From: Zhongshania aquatica
Lineage (GTDB): Bacteria; Pseudomonadota; Gammaproteobacteria; Pseudomonadales; Spongiibacteraceae
DNA: 64,000 bases
Direction: 5' to 3'
Assembly (NCBI RefSeq): GCF_027257955.1
Contig: NZ_JANZNQ010000001.1
Location: forward strand, 1-64,000
Within the stretch, counting starts at the first letter, position 1. The number at the start of each line of letters is the position of its first letter. Shown one piece after another: positions 7,401 through 16,632 of this stretch. Under the pieces are notes generated by a model. The model did not search any database and was not told where the DNA came from. It saw only the letters and a list, made by a program, of their open reading frames with translations. Made by a program: the position numbers and the translations under genes.

Positions 7401-9845
7401 TCACCGAGCGAGTGCGCGATCTTCTTCAGTTGCCACTTCTAACGCACCCAACTCAATCAATTGCTCAATGCGCTCAACCGGTAAACCGAGAACCAATTCA
7501 GCTATTTCACGGGTATGCTGCCCCTGAATAGGAGCTGGCTGTATCTCTGGATCAGGCAGATCACTATGACCAACGGGGCCATTCTCAGTAATCAGACGTC
7601 CTAACGATGGTTGATTAAACTCTCGGAAAAAATGACGCAATCGAAGTTGCTCATTATCTAACAGCTCATTAATACGTAACATTTTCCCGGCCGCCAAGCC
7701 TGCAGCCTGCATCCGGTACATGACCTCCTCCGGAGAATGCATACTCGTCCACTGTAATACGCAGTGCTCCAACTCTTCACGACGAGCAAGCCTGCCCTCA
7801 GACGTCAAAAGCTCCGGAACACCGGCTAGATCACTCAGACCAATTACATTACACAAGGCCAACCAATCTTCCGTAGATCGAACCTCAATCATGCACCACA
7901 AATCTTCCCCCAAACACGGAAATAAATTTGCCGGCGCATCAAACTCGTAACGATTCCCCTGCGGACGCAGGGTATTCGGACACAGGGATTCACGTAAAAG
8001 AGGTGTAGCTAAGGTATTTAAAATCGCTTCCGCTTGCGAGAGCACAATCTTGGCACCCTTACCAGTTCGCCGACGCTTAATTAACACCGCTAAAACAGCG
8101 GTCGCCGCCAGCCGGCCAGCAAAGTGATCAGGAAAAATCGTCGTACTATCGCTGTAACTATCAGCCATGTCTGGATAGCACCACAAGCCGGTCAAACCTG
8201 AGGACGCTCTAACCAAAGGTCCATAACCCATACTTTTCGCCAACGGCCCGGTATTACCCAAGGCACTACTTTCTACGAGTACAATGCCTGGATTTAACGC
8301 TTTCAAACGCTGGTAGCCGATACCTAGCGACTCTAACGTGCCTGGCTTAAAGTTACTTAGTACAACATCCGAATTCTCAACTAACTGTCCAAATAAAGCG
8401 ATCCCCTCGTCGGAGCGCAAATTCAACCCTAACGACTTCTTGTTCCGACTTCCCTGGGCAAAAGATTGGGTAATTAATGCGCCGTCCGCGCTTTGACGCA
8501 AACCATCGGGAAAGCTGCGACTTTCGACCTTTATAAGCTCTGCGCCCTGATCAGCAAACAACCTACCTAGCTCTGCTCCTGCAACTATCACCCCTAGATC
8601 AAGCACCCGAATTCCGTCCAACGGACGTCGGCTAGCTGGTTCATTACCCGTCTCCGCTAATTGCGGCACCGCTTCAGCCAGCACCTCTCGGGTATGTTGA
8701 CCAAGCCGTGGCGCCGGATCTCGAACACCTACGCGACTACCATCAATGTCAAAATACCCCGATGGCATCTTTCCAGACTTACCGTCAACTTCCACATTTA
8801 TAAAGGCTTCACGCGCATTAAAGTGCTCATTATTTAACACCTGTTGCGGAGTAGAAACTGAAGCTATCGGCACGCCCCTCTTTTGACCTTCCGATACCAG
8901 CACATCTGCATCCTGATCTTTGAATAACAGAGCAATCAACTCGTTAATTTCTTTAATCGCTTTAAATCGTTTACCTAAACTATTAAAACTAGGATCGGTA
9001 AATGGGTGATCTCCCCCTAGCCAGTTAGACATACCCTGCCACTGCCTAGGATTGAGTACACAGATTCGAACATGGCCGTCACGACAAGGAAATATCGGAT
9101 AAACCTTACCTACCGGTGGACGGCCGAAATGCGCTATTTCAGCGGCGGATTTACCCGCTGCGGCGCTACCTGTCACCCCCAAACCCGGATCAATAATCTG
9201 AGCGGTAGCCTCAAATAATGAAAAGTCTAAAAGATTACCTTCACCAACATGAAGATGCTGCCAATAGGCCAACAGGCCAACCCATGCGGCCTGAACAGCA
9301 GCAGCTTCTACCGCCAACTCTCCGGGTGGCAATAGAGGATCACTACCCTTAATACCTGATCGCGCCAACACTCCGCCTAGCGCCATTATCACAGCGTTAG
9401 TACCGCGATAGTCCTTCCACGGACCAGTAAGTCCAAAGTCTGTGATTGAAAAAATAATCAACGCGGGAAACTTACGCCTCAATGCCTCATGACTTATCCC
9501 ACAGGCGGCCAAACGTCCGTCGTCTAACAGCAACGCAGCTCCGCTTAATAAACGAAGGAAATTTTCACGATCATCCTCCCGGTCTAAATCTAAAATAACG
9601 CTCCGCTTATTCGCTTGATGCGTAAAAAAGTGCAAACTTTCATTCTCAAACACCGGTTTCTGCTGCCTAGAGGACAAACCCTCTGTTGGCTCAATGAGAA
9701 TGACATCGGCGCCAAGATCCGCCATCAATCGGCCACACATCTCAGCGTTTCCATCTAGTAAATCAATAACCCGCATACCGGCCAAAGGCAAATCACTGTC
9801 GTTACCTTGACTCACTTCAAGTCTACTTGATGCCTCTAAAGCCAT
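7401..9845 (-). CDS. tandem-fused CaiB/BaiF (family III) CoA-transferase
   Basis: Two family III CoA-transferase units in one chain (about 814 aa from ATG 9845; a GTG at 9896 would add 17 aa but lacks a ribosome site, while the ATG has GGAAGA 6 bp upstream). With numbering from the GTG, unit 1 starts near residue 38 (GMRVIDLLDG) and unit 2 near 427 (DGIRVLDLG). These enzymes move CoA between acids through an aspartyl-CoA intermediate. Unit 2 has the expected catalytic Asp (D590, FPDHFAGRLAA). In the equivalent stretch of unit 1 (PPGELAVEAAA, 190-200) no Asp is seen, so unit 1 is probably non-catalytic and structural. The enzyme is probably co-transcribed with the GST gene. Donor and acceptor acids are unknown. 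Confidence 0.9.
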   Translation of the reverse strand: MALEASSRLEVSQGNDSDLPLAGMRVIDLLDGNAEMCGRLMADLGADVILIEPTEGLSSRQQKPVFENESLHFFTHQANKRSVILDLDREDDRENFLRLLSGAALLLDDGRLAACGISHEALRRKFPALIIFSITDFGLTGPWKDYRGTNAVIMALGGVLARSGIKGSDPLLPPGELAVEAAAVQAAWVGLLAYWQHLHVGEGNLLDFSLFEATAQIIDPGLGVTGSAAAGKSAAEIAHFGRPPVGKVYPIFPCRDGHVRICVLNPRQWQGMSNWLGGDHPFTDPSFNSLGKRFKAIKEINELIALLFKDQDADVLVSEGQKRGVPIASVSTPQQVLNNEHFNAREAFINVEVDGKSGKMPSGYFDIDGSRVGVRDPAPRLGQHTREVLAEAVPQLAETGNEPASRRPLDGIRVLDLGVIVAGAELGRLFADQGAELIKVESRSFPDGLRQSADGALITQSFAQGSRNKKSLGLNLRSDEGIALFGQLVENSDVVLSNFKPGTLESLGIGYQRLKALNPGIVLVESSALGNTGPLAKSMGYGPLVRASSGLTGLWCYPDMADSYSDSTTIFPDHFAGRLAATAVLAVLIKRRRTGKGAKIVLSQAEAILNTLATPLLRESLCPNTLRPQGNRYEFDAPANLFPCLGEDLWCMIEVRSTEDWLALCNVIGLSDLAGVPELLTSEGRLARREELEHCVLQWTSMHSPEEVMYRMQAAGLAAGKMLRINELLDNEQLRLRHFFREFNQPSLGRLITENGPVGHSDLPDPEIQPAPIQGQHTREIAELVLGLPVERIEQLIELGALEVATEEDRALAR

Positions 9846-10253
9846 GAGCTTCTTCCCAAATTCATATATACCATGCCTCGCAAAACCACTTAGCACGCAC
9901 CAAACCTACATTGACTTCAATACCAATTTCTATCGGACTTAATCTACTACAGTTAGTTTTGTGTGCCAAGTAAATGATAGAACTGTAATGACCGTAGGGA
10001 GGGATATTCCTGAGCGACTAGCGCAGCTAAAAACCACTAGTTGTAGGTTGATGAAGAGTGAGAATAGCCCAGTATTTAGAATCTCGGGAATGATCAATAC
10101 TGAGATACGTTCATATCACTTACCACGAGCGAAGCCCGAGTGGCCAGACTAGGCTGGGTGCTTCGATATATAGCACCTACCACACTATGGATTACCCTGT
10201 AGACTGACCTTTACCCCACATTAGCACTAATCTCGTGATGAGAGATTCACAAT
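9846..10253. other. intergenic stretch without a supported gene
   Basis: The gap downstream of the LysR/CMD genes and upstream of the CoA-transferase. Short frames exist but look like noise. A CGAAGC...GCTTCG dyad at about 10128-10168 can form a long stem-loop. The stretch 9846-9960 should hold the CoA-transferase promoter. Together with the transposase-like relic at 10254-10460 this appears to be decayed DNA. Confidence 0.4.
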
Positions 10254-10460
10254 TTACGCCATCAGTTGGGCAAGTAAAAAAGGAGGCTGAACGCTGTAGA
10301 TACTTTGGGGACGAATGATTTTATGGTGATAGCACCACTGATCAATTTCCACACGCGCTTCAACCAGCGTTCGCGGTATAGCTAACCAACGCCGAACATG
10401 TTCAAGTCTTAAAGAAAACCCATGCCAGTGTATTTTCCAGTCAGCCACCAACGCGCTCAA
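10254..10460 (-). pseudogene. remnant of an IS3-type transposase C-terminus
   Basis: A short minus-strand frame whose last 40 residues (TLVEARVEIDQWCYHH, then IIRPQSIYSVQPP) follow the pattern of the integrase-core end of IS3-family OrfB proteins: a helix ending in W, then YN-like residues, RPHS-like RPQS, and a Pro before the final helix. The DDE catalytic residues and the rest of the element are absent, and no terminal repeats are seen. It is best read as a relic. The match is by eye and modest. Confidence 0.4.
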
Positions 10461-10587
10461 CAGTCGTTAGTGAACTGCTGGTTTCACGTGCATTAGTGGA
10501 AATTGAGACTGTCGCACCATGGGAAGTCGCTAGACACGGTACTCAACATAAAGCGTGCCACCACCAGGAGATCGCAATTCACCCTTG

Positions 10588-10956
10588 CTAATTGTCGATT
10601 ACCTCTCTTGCTACTCGCATCGCAGACAAAGCCGCAGGATAACCACAGTAAGCCGCAGCGTGCATAATAATTTCGCGAAGCTCTTCCGGGCTAACGCCGT
10701 TATTGAGTGCGCCGCGTATATGTCCTTTCAGCTCAGCATGTGCCTGTAGAGCAATTAGCATAGATACCGTTGCAATACTGCGGGTCTTGCGATCCAAACC
10801 ACCGCGCGTCCAAACGCCACCCCAGGCATGTTCCATAGCCGCCTCTTGGAGCGGCATATCGAAAGCAGTCGCATTGCCCAGAGAATTATCAACATGGTCG
10901 TTACCCATAACTTCGCGGCGAATAATCTCACCGGCATTTTGATCATCAATACTCAT
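10588..10956 (-). CDS. carboxymuconolactone decarboxylase (CMD) family protein
   Basis: 122-aa CMD-fold protein, the length of stand-alone PcaC-type proteins. It shows the family core: HAWGGVWTRGGLDRKTRSI, then ALQAHAELKGHIRGALNNGVS and a C-terminal EIIMHAAAYCGYPAAL. It lacks the CxxC redox pair of AhpD, so a peroxidase role is unlikely and the 4-carboxymuconolactone decarboxylase-like branch fits better. True PcaC activity is doubtful because no other protocatechuate-pathway gene is adjacent. The ATG follows AGAGGAT at a good distance. It lies downstream of the LysR gene on the same strand. Confidence 0.88.
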   Translation of the reverse strand: MSIDDQNAGEIIRREVMGNDHVDNSLGNATAFDMPLQEAAMEHAWGGVWTRGGLDRKTRSIATVSMLIALQAHAELKGHIRGALNNGVSPEELREIIMHAAAYCGYPAALSAMRVAREVIDN

Positions 10957-11143
10957 AAATATCCTCTAATAAGTTCTTTTATTAAATCACTCTCAATTTA
11001 GATCGCAACGACCTGAGAATAGGCAATACATCTTACGGAGACAAGCTATACAAATCTAAGTGACTTTCTGACAATGACGTGTAATCGATATAGATAAAAG
11101 GTTCTCTCGCACCGTATCGGCCAATCGAGACCTATCGGCACAC

Positions 11144-12061
11144 CTAGCTCTGGATGTCACCCGCGAAAGTCTCTTGAAGTGTATTAGCCATTGCCTGACA
11201 TGCAGCAGATAAAGGATAACGTCGATTGGTAATCAACCCAACCTGTTGACGAATAGTTGGCTTTAATAATGTCCGGCAGTGGGCGCCAAGCTCAAGCATC
11301 TGATCTTGGCAAAGGGACGGCACCACGCTAACCCCAAGACCATTAGCCACCATTCGACCTATGGTAGCTAGTTGATGAGTTTCATACGCCGGTGAAATTG
11401 ATAAGCCGAGACTGGCAAATTCACTGAATATTAACCGACGAACAACCGAAGGCGCTTGTAAACTGATAAAATCTGACTCAAGTAATTGTTTGGCGCTTAG
11501 CTTTTTTAGCTTCAACAACTCGTGCCCCGGCGGGAGCACTGCCACGAAACAATCTTCAAATAGCGGTGTAAATATAAGGTCTTCATTGCCCTGCCGCTTG
11601 TCACCCCCCGGATCAAAACTAACCCCAAGTTCGACCCGCCCGCGGCGAACCATCGCAACCACTTCCTCAGCGATCACGTCATTGAGGGTTATCTGTACCT
11701 GAGGATAATTATTTTTGAATTTGCGAATCGCACTAGGTAATTGATTACTGGCAAAGGATGGCATTGCGGCAATACTAATTTTCCCTTCGCGGAGCACAAA
11801 GCGCTTATGTAGGTCATTGACCGCCCCATCCCAATCGACGAGCAAACGGAGAGCCACTGGGTAAAAGTCCTCGCCTTCTGGCGTTAGAGCAAAAGAGCGA
11901 GTTGTCCGAACTAGCAGCTTTCCACCTATTGTGGTTTCCAGTACTTGTATTGCGCTACTCAAGGCAGGTTGCGAAAGATGAAGCTCAACGGCAGCGTCAG
12001 CAAAACTGCGCGATTGCACCACTGCGACAAAGGCGCGAACCTGTTTTAGGGTAACGTTAAT
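11144..12061 (-). CDS. LysR-type regulator with apparent ATT start
   Basis: LysR family regulator, divergent from the sco/thiolase operon and likely its regulator. The effector domain occupies about residues 95-300. The first conventional start (GTG, 12022) gives 292 aa beginning inside the helix-turn-helix, losing about 13 conserved residues. The same frame continues upstream as NVTLKQVRAFVAV, the standard LysR N-terminus, to a TAA, with no ATG, GTG or TTG. The ATT at 12061 gives 305 aa, a normal length, and has GAGGT 7 bp upstream. I therefore chose ATT. Alternatives are the GTG with a damaged DNA-binding domain, or an ATG altered by mutation or base error. Confidence 0.8.
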   Translation of the reverse strand: MNVTLKQVRAFVAVVQSRSFADAAVELHLSQPALSSAIQVLETTIGGKLLVRTTRSFALTPEGEDFYPVALRLLVDWDGAVNDLHKRFVLREGKISIAAMPSFASNQLPSAIRKFKNNYPQVQITLNDVIAEEVVAMVRRGRVELGVSFDPGGDKRQGNEDLIFTPLFEDCFVAVLPPGHELLKLKKLSAKQLLESDFISLQAPSVVRRLIFSEFASLGLSISPAYETHQLATIGRMVANGLGVSVVPSLCQDQMLELGAHCRTLLKPTIRQQVGLITNRRYPLSAACQAMANTLQETFAGDIQS

Positions 12062-12227
12062 GACAATGACCTCAACCTTTTAATAACCAAAATCTATTAA
12101 TTGATAAAATTAATCCATTTGATAAATATAATCAAGACGTCCATTGTAAGTAAGCATTAGGCTTGCTCCGCTCTAGCAACATGCTGAGCCGAAGGAAGCT
12201 TGGGTCTACTTCTAGGAGCACCTGGCA

Positions 12228-12929
12228 ATGGCTGGATTCAATAAAATAGTAAACAGTTATAGTGAGGCCATGGCCGGCCTGAAAGACGGCATGACTATCG
12301 TCGCTGGCGGCTTTGGGCTATGCGGCATCCCAGAAAACCTGATAGCCGAGATAAAACGCAAAGGCTGCCGCGACCTGACTATTGTTTCCAATAACTGTGG
12401 TGTAGACGGATTCGGCTTAGGCATTTTGCTAGAAGACAAGCAAATCAAAAAAATGGTGTCCTCATACGTCGGCGAGAACAAACTTTTTGAACAGCAGCTA
12501 CTAGCAGGTGAGCTCGAAGTAGAGCTAACCCCCCAAGGCACTTTGGCTGAGAAAATGCGCGCCGGCGGCGCGGGCATTCCCGCCTTTTACACCGCGACTG
12601 GCTATGGCACACCCGTTGGCGAAGGCAAAGAAGTCCGTGAGTTTAATGGCCGGAAATACATACTTGAAGAAGCTATCACTGGCGACTTTGCCATTATCAA
12701 GGCATGGAAAGCAGATCAATACGGCAACTTAGTATTCCGTCACACCGCGCAAAATTTCAATCCGATGGCCGCAACCGCAGGCAAAATCACCGTAGTTGAA
12801 GTTGAAGAAATCGTCGAGCTCGGTTCCCTAGATCCTGCGCACATCCACACCCCAGGCATATATGTGGATCGGCTAATCCAAGGCAGCTTCGAAAAACGCA
12901 TCGAACAACGCACCGTACGCAGCGCATAA
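12228..12929 (+). CDS. scoA: succinyl-CoA:3-ketoacid CoA-transferase subunit A
   Basis: Alpha subunit of the SCOT-type (family I) CoA-transferase, which converts acetoacetate plus succinyl-CoA to acetoacetyl-CoA plus succinate. The 233 aa carry the family signature [13 protein letters not shown] at about residues 26-38 and a later glycine-rich [20 protein letters not shown]. The motif matches ScoA rather than PcaI. AGGAG precedes the ATG. It is followed 11 bp later by the beta subunit gene, then a thiolase, so acetoacetate is activated and then split to two acetyl-CoA. The divergent LysR gene suggests inducible expression. Confidence 0.94.
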   Translation: MAGFNKIVNSYSEAMAGLKDGMTIVAGGFGLCGIPENLIAEIKRKGCRDLTIVSNNCGVDGFGLGILLEDKQIKKMVSSYVGENKLFEQQLLAGELEVELTPQGTLAEKMRAGGAGIPAFYTATGYGTPVGEGKEVREFNGRKYILEEAITGDFAIIKAWKADQYGNLVFRHTAQNFNPMAATAGKITVVEVEEIVELGSLDPAHIHTPGIYVDRLIQGSFEKRIEQRTVRSA

Positions 12930-12940
12930 GGAGAATCACC

Positions 12941-13597
12941 GTGGCATTAACTCGTGAACAACTGGCGCAACGTGTGGCGCGTGAATTACAAGACGGATAT
13001 TACGTAAATTTAGGAATTGGCATTCCCACCTTGGTAGCGAATTACGTTCCCGAGGGCATCGAGGTAATGCTGCAATCAGAAAATGGATTGCTGGGCATGG
13101 GGCCATTCCCTACTGAAGATGAAATCGATGCAGACATGATCAACGCCGGTAAACAAACCGTTACGGCGGCCAAAGGCGCGTCCATTTTCTCTTCCGCAGA
13201 ATCCTTTGCCATGATTCGTGGTGGCCATGTGGATTTAACCGTACTGGGTGCCTTCGAAGTTGATGTGGCGGGCAACATTGCCAGCTGGATGATCCCAGGC
13301 AAACTCATCAAGGGGATGGGCGGTGCAATGGATCTGGTCGCGGGTGCAGATAATATTATTGTCACCATGACCCACGCCAGTAAACATGGCGAATCCAAGC
13401 TGTTAACAAAATGCAGCCTACCACTTACCGGTGTCGGCTGTATTAAAAAAGTAGTTACAGACTTAGCCTACATTGAGATTCATGACAACAAATTTTGGCT
13501 AATAGAGCGGGCACCGGGTGTTAGTGTGGACGACATTATTAAACTTACAGAGGGTGAACTTGTCGTTCCAGACGTTGTACCCGAGATGACATTTTAA
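12941..13597 (+). CDS. scoB: succinyl-CoA:3-ketoacid CoA-transferase subunit B
   Basis: Beta subunit, 218 aa, which carries the catalytic glutamate of family I CoA-transferases: E47 in SENGLLGMGPFP forms the glutamyl-CoA thioester. The N-terminal YVNLGIGIPTLVANYVP is also typical. It starts with GTG behind GGAGAAT, 11 bp after scoA, so the subunits are translated together. It works in the cytoplasm with ScoA on acetoacetate; use on related 3-oxoacids is possible. Confidence 0.94.
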   Translation: MALTREQLAQRVARELQDGYYVNLGIGIPTLVANYVPEGIEVMLQSENGLLGMGPFPTEDEIDADMINAGKQTVTAAKGASIFSSAESFAMIRGGHVDLTVLGAFEVDVAGNIASWMIPGKLIKGMGGAMDLVAGADNIIVTMTHASKHGESKLLTKCSLPLTGVGCIKKVVTDLAYIEIHDNKFWLIERAPGVSVDDIIKLTEGELVVPDVVPEMTF

Positions 13598-13642
13598 AAC
13601 AGAAAGATATTTGCATCGATCCTTATACGTCGGAGAAATAGA

Positions 13643-14836
13643 ATGACTAAAGGCCATGAACGCAAGGTCGTTATTGTGGAGGCAGTTCGCACTGCAATAG
13701 GCAACTTCAATGGGGCACTGTCTTCTGTGCCAGCACATCTCCTTGGTGCAAAGGTAATCAGCGCATTACTCAGTCGCTCAGGTATCGATCCAAAGCAGAT
13801 TGACGAAGTCATTCTAGGCCAAGTCCTGACAGCCGGTGCGGGTCAGAACCCAGCCCGCCAAGCAGTTATTGCGGCAGGCCTACCAGAAACCTGCCCCGCA
13901 ATGACCATCAACAAAGTGTGTGGCAGTGGTTTAAAAGCTGTCCACCTTGCCGCACAGGCTATCCTCTGCGGCGACGCCGATATCGTCATCGCTGGCGGTC
14001 AGGAGAATATGAGTCTATCGCCACATGTTCTGCCGAAATCCCGTGACGGACAAAAAATGGGTAATTGGACATTAAAAGACACCATGATCGAAGACGGTTT
14101 GTGGGATGCATTTAACGATTATCATATGGGCGTGACCGCAGAAAATGTCGCAAAAAAATATGATATAAGCCGCGAGCAGCAGGATCTATTTGCAGCCGAG
14201 TCTCAGAGAAAGGCGCAGCAAGCTATTGAGAACAACAAATTTGACGATGAAATTGTCGCAGTGGATATCCCGCAACGCCGCGGAGATCCAATCCGTTTCG
14301 CCAACGACGAATTCCCGCGTAAAGGCACCACCGTTGAAACTTTAACAAATCTACGTCCGGCATTTAAACAAGACGGGAGCGTGACCGCAGGCAATGCATC
14401 GGGGCTTAATGACGGCGCGGCCGCACTGCTGATCATGAGCGAACGAAAAGCGATAGAGCTCGGACTAACGCCTCTCGCAACAATTACAGCCTATGCAAGT
14501 GCCGGGGTCGATCCCGCCATTATGGGTACCGGCCCCATTCCCGCGTCGACGAAGTGCCTAGCAAAGGCAGGCTGGACTATTAGCGATCTCGACTTAGTAG
14601 AATCTAATGAAGCGTTTGCTGCTCAGTCATTAGGAGTGAACTGCGAACTAGCGTGGGATACATCTATTGTAAATGTTAACGGTGGCGCAATTGCACTTGG
14701 CCATCCTATTGGTGCGTCAGGCGCTAGGATTTTAGTTACCCTACTCCATGAAATGAAACGCCGAGACGCTAAGAAAGGACTTGCCACGCTATGTATCGGT
14801 GGTGGCCAGGGCGTTGCGATCGCCATTGAAAGGTGA
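13643..14836 (+). CDS. acetyl-CoA acetyltransferase (thiolase)
   Basis: Degradative/biosynthetic thiolase, 397 aa, which cleaves acetoacetyl-CoA with CoA into two acetyl-CoA. Catalytic residues are visible: nucleophile Cys in [11 protein letters not shown] near residue 92, His in [14 protein letters not shown] near 350, and the second Cys in LCIGGGQG near 382. It lies 45 bp after scoB with a GGAG ribosome site (GTCGGAGAAATAG), so it belongs to the same operon. The pairing with SCOT makes acetoacetyl-CoA the likely substrate, although a role with longer 3-oxoacyl-CoA in the upstream catabolic cluster cannot be excluded. Confidence 0.93.
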   Translation: MTKGHERKVVIVEAVRTAIGNFNGALSSVPAHLLGAKVISALLSRSGIDPKQIDEVILGQVLTAGAGQNPARQAVIAAGLPETCPAMTINKVCGSGLKAVHLAAQAILCGDADIVIAGGQENMSLSPHVLPKSRDGQKMGNWTLKDTMIEDGLWDAFNDYHMGVTAENVAKKYDISREQQDLFAAESQRKAQQAIENNKFDDEIVAVDIPQRRGDPIRFANDEFPRKGTTVETLTNLRPAFKQDGSVTAGNASGLNDGAAALLIMSERKAIELGLTPLATITAYASAGVDPAIMGTGPIPASTKCLAKAGWTISDLDLVESNEAFAAQSLGVNCELAWDTSIVNVNGGAIALGHPIGASGARILVTLLHEMKRRDAKKGLATLCIGGGQGVAIAIER

Positions 14837-14976
14837 ATTTTTTCGGGAGCGTTTATTTACCAGGTTACTAAAATATTTTTCTGAGAATGAAGTAGTAATA
14901 CCAAATAGTATTTTAGCCCTTCGCTTTTGAGAAGAGACCTAACTGGCGCCGAGTTAACTAAATCAGAGAAAACTGA

Positions 14977-15849
14977 ATGAAACAGACAAGTCTATTCCCA
15001 AAACGAGCCAGAATCGTTGAAGTTGGCCCAAGAGACGGACTGCAAAACGAAAAGAAGTTCGTAGATATCGAGACCCGGGTAGAACTTATCAATCAACTGA
15101 CCAAATCAGGGATAACTCATATAGAAGCCGGCAGCTTTGTGAATCCAACTTGGGTGCCACAAATGGCAGGTAGCGACGACGTGTTTTCTAAAATCACTCG
15201 CGGCGAAGGGACAAGCTATATCGCACTCACACCTAATATGCGCGGATTCGAACGCGCTATGGAAGTCGGTGTTAAAGAAGTGGCGATATTCGCCTCTGCT
15301 TCAGAGGCCTTCTCCCAAAAAAATATTAACTGTTCAATAGCGGAAAGCATTACGCGCTTCGAACCAATATTTGATGCCGCGCTAAAAAATGACGTAGCCG
15401 TAAGAGGCTACGTGTCGACTATCGCGGGCTGCCCATACCAAGAAGAGGTCAGTGTAGATGTAGTCGTTGCTCTTGCTGAGAAACTACTTGCTATGGGTTG
15501 TTATGAAATATCCCTAGGAGACACCACCGGAGTAGGAACTCCAGCGCAAATACACTCAATATTGACCGGGCTACTGCAACGTATTCCAGCATCAAAACTT
15601 GCGGTGCATTTTCATGACACCAATGGCCAAGCCCTCGAAAATATCAAAGTCGCGCTGGAGCTTGGAATTTCTGTCATCGACAGCTCTATTGGCGGTCTAG
15701 GTGGTTGCCCCTATGCAAAAGGTGCGTCAGGTAACGTGGCGACCGAGGAAGTTATAGAACTGCTCGACAAATTAGACATCGCTCACGGTATTAATCTAGA
15801 GGAATTAACAAAAGCGAGACAATTCATTCGCGAAAAACTTAGCCAGTAA
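14977..15849 (+). CDS. mvaB: hydroxymethylglutaryl-CoA lyase
   Basis: Splits 3-hydroxy-3-methylglutaryl-CoA into acetoacetate and acetyl-CoA, the last step of leucine and acyclic-terpene catabolism. The 290 aa show GPRDGLQNE near residue 17 (metal-binding Asp), metal-ligand histidines in VHFHDTNG, and the catalytic-loop Cys in GGLGGCPYAKGASGN. It sits 140 bp after the thiolase. With ScoAB and thiolase it completes HMG-CoA to three acetyl-CoA. The upstream leucine genes (isovaleryl-CoA dehydrogenase, methylcrotonyl-CoA carboxylase) are not in the window, so the HMG-CoA source is open. Confidence 0.95.
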   Translation: MKQTSLFPKRARIVEVGPRDGLQNEKKFVDIETRVELINQLTKSGITHIEAGSFVNPTWVPQMAGSDDVFSKITRGEGTSYIALTPNMRGFERAMEVGVKEVAIFASASEAFSQKNINCSIAESITRFEPIFDAALKNDVAVRGYVSTIAGCPYQEEVSVDVVVALAEKLLAMGCYEISLGDTTGVGTPAQIHSILTGLLQRIPASKLAVHFHDTNGQALENIKVALELGISVIDSSIGGLGGCPYAKGASGNVATEEVIELLDKLDIAHGINLEELTKARQFIREKLSQ

Positions 15850-15885
15850 ACCACAATGCGGTCTACTGACTCGTTTCTCTAAATT

Positions 15886-16400
15886 TTAGTTCCCTACTGG
15901 TTCGAATGGGGTGTCGAGAATCAATTGGTAAAATGCGAGATCAAGCCAGCGATCAAATTTAAATTCTGTCTAGTTTATCGTTCCAGAACATTGAAATCCC
16001 AACTTTTGGTACATTAGGATACTGACCGCATTAGAGGCATCTATCACGGCGACCATGACATGATATTGCGGCAATCTCGCCAACGTTATAAGCTCATTCA
16101 TAAGACACGCCCATCGCCCATCGCAATATAACCAGAATATTCAATAGTATACTTGTCCGCAGGAAAATTACGGAATGACCCGTAGCCTAGCAAGCTCGGC
16201 CAAGATATCGCCTTCAAACCCAGCAATTATCGGTATTAAGCCGACTCTTTAGCCCTAAACCATTCAGCTACATTCTCAATTGTGCGCGGCGTATAATCGC
16301 AGAGCGCAGTGGAGTTAAGAATGACTTCGTTAAATACCTCATGAATTTGAGAGCCATGTAATTCAACGTTACAAACAGCAATATGTATCCTATTTTCCAA
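15886..16400 (-). pseudogene. frameshifted PAT/YncA-type GNAT acetyltransferase
   Basis: A decayed phosphinothricin/methionine-sulfoximine N-acetyltransferase-like gene, readable only by changing frame. From the 5' end: RIHIAVCNVELHGSQIHEVF, then NEVILNSTALCDYTPRTIEN and VAEWFRAKESA before a TAA (16236-16238); next, in another frame, GYGSFRNFPADKYTIEYSGYI; then YHVMVAVIDASNAV and YQKLGFQCSGTIN before TAG; finally FKFDRWLDLAFYQLILDTP to a stop at 15886. The order and content follow an intact PAT enzyme of about 170 aa, including the acetyl-CoA/C-terminal YxKLGF and GFKFDRWLDL motifs. At least three disruptions are present, so it cannot make a functional protein. Confidence 0.85.
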
Positions 16401-16601
16401 ACGACTATTTCGATAATAACAGCTAGGCTAGCATGGCTACTCTGGAAAAAATTACGAGTACTTCATTGACTTACGTAAGCAACAAAATATTGAACAGGGA
16501 ATAATCTACACACATAACACTATGTTTACGAAACCGCCTAATATTTAAACGCTCTGATTCCGAAAATAAAGCCACTGCCGTTATTTCAGCCAGGGATTTG
16601 T

Positions 16602-16625
16602 CCAGCCATATGCTGGGCTTTTTTT
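16602..16625 (+). terminator. terminator-like hairpin in the relic region
   Basis: CCAGC and GCTGG arms with a 5-nt loop are followed by GC and seven T on the plus strand. No intact plus-strand gene precedes it closely; it may belong to the decayed insertion sequence. The stretch 16401-16601 holds nothing else I can identify. Confidence 0.5.
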
Positions 16626-16632
16626 GAAAACT

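Noticed and set aside
10120-10175. tRNA-like or attC-like structure (GCCCGAGTGGCC and CGAAGC/GCTTCG stem)
   Set aside because: It has no complete cloverleaf or T-arm and no attC core sites.
10588-10956. Calling the CMD-fold protein an AhpD peroxidase
   Set aside because: There is no CxxC pair, and no ahpC nearby.
12228-13597. Reading scoA/scoB as 3-oxoadipate CoA-transferase (pcaIJ)
   Set aside because: The [13 protein letters not shown] signature and adjacent HMG-CoA lyase and thiolase fit SCOT, and no other beta-ketoadipate gene is present.
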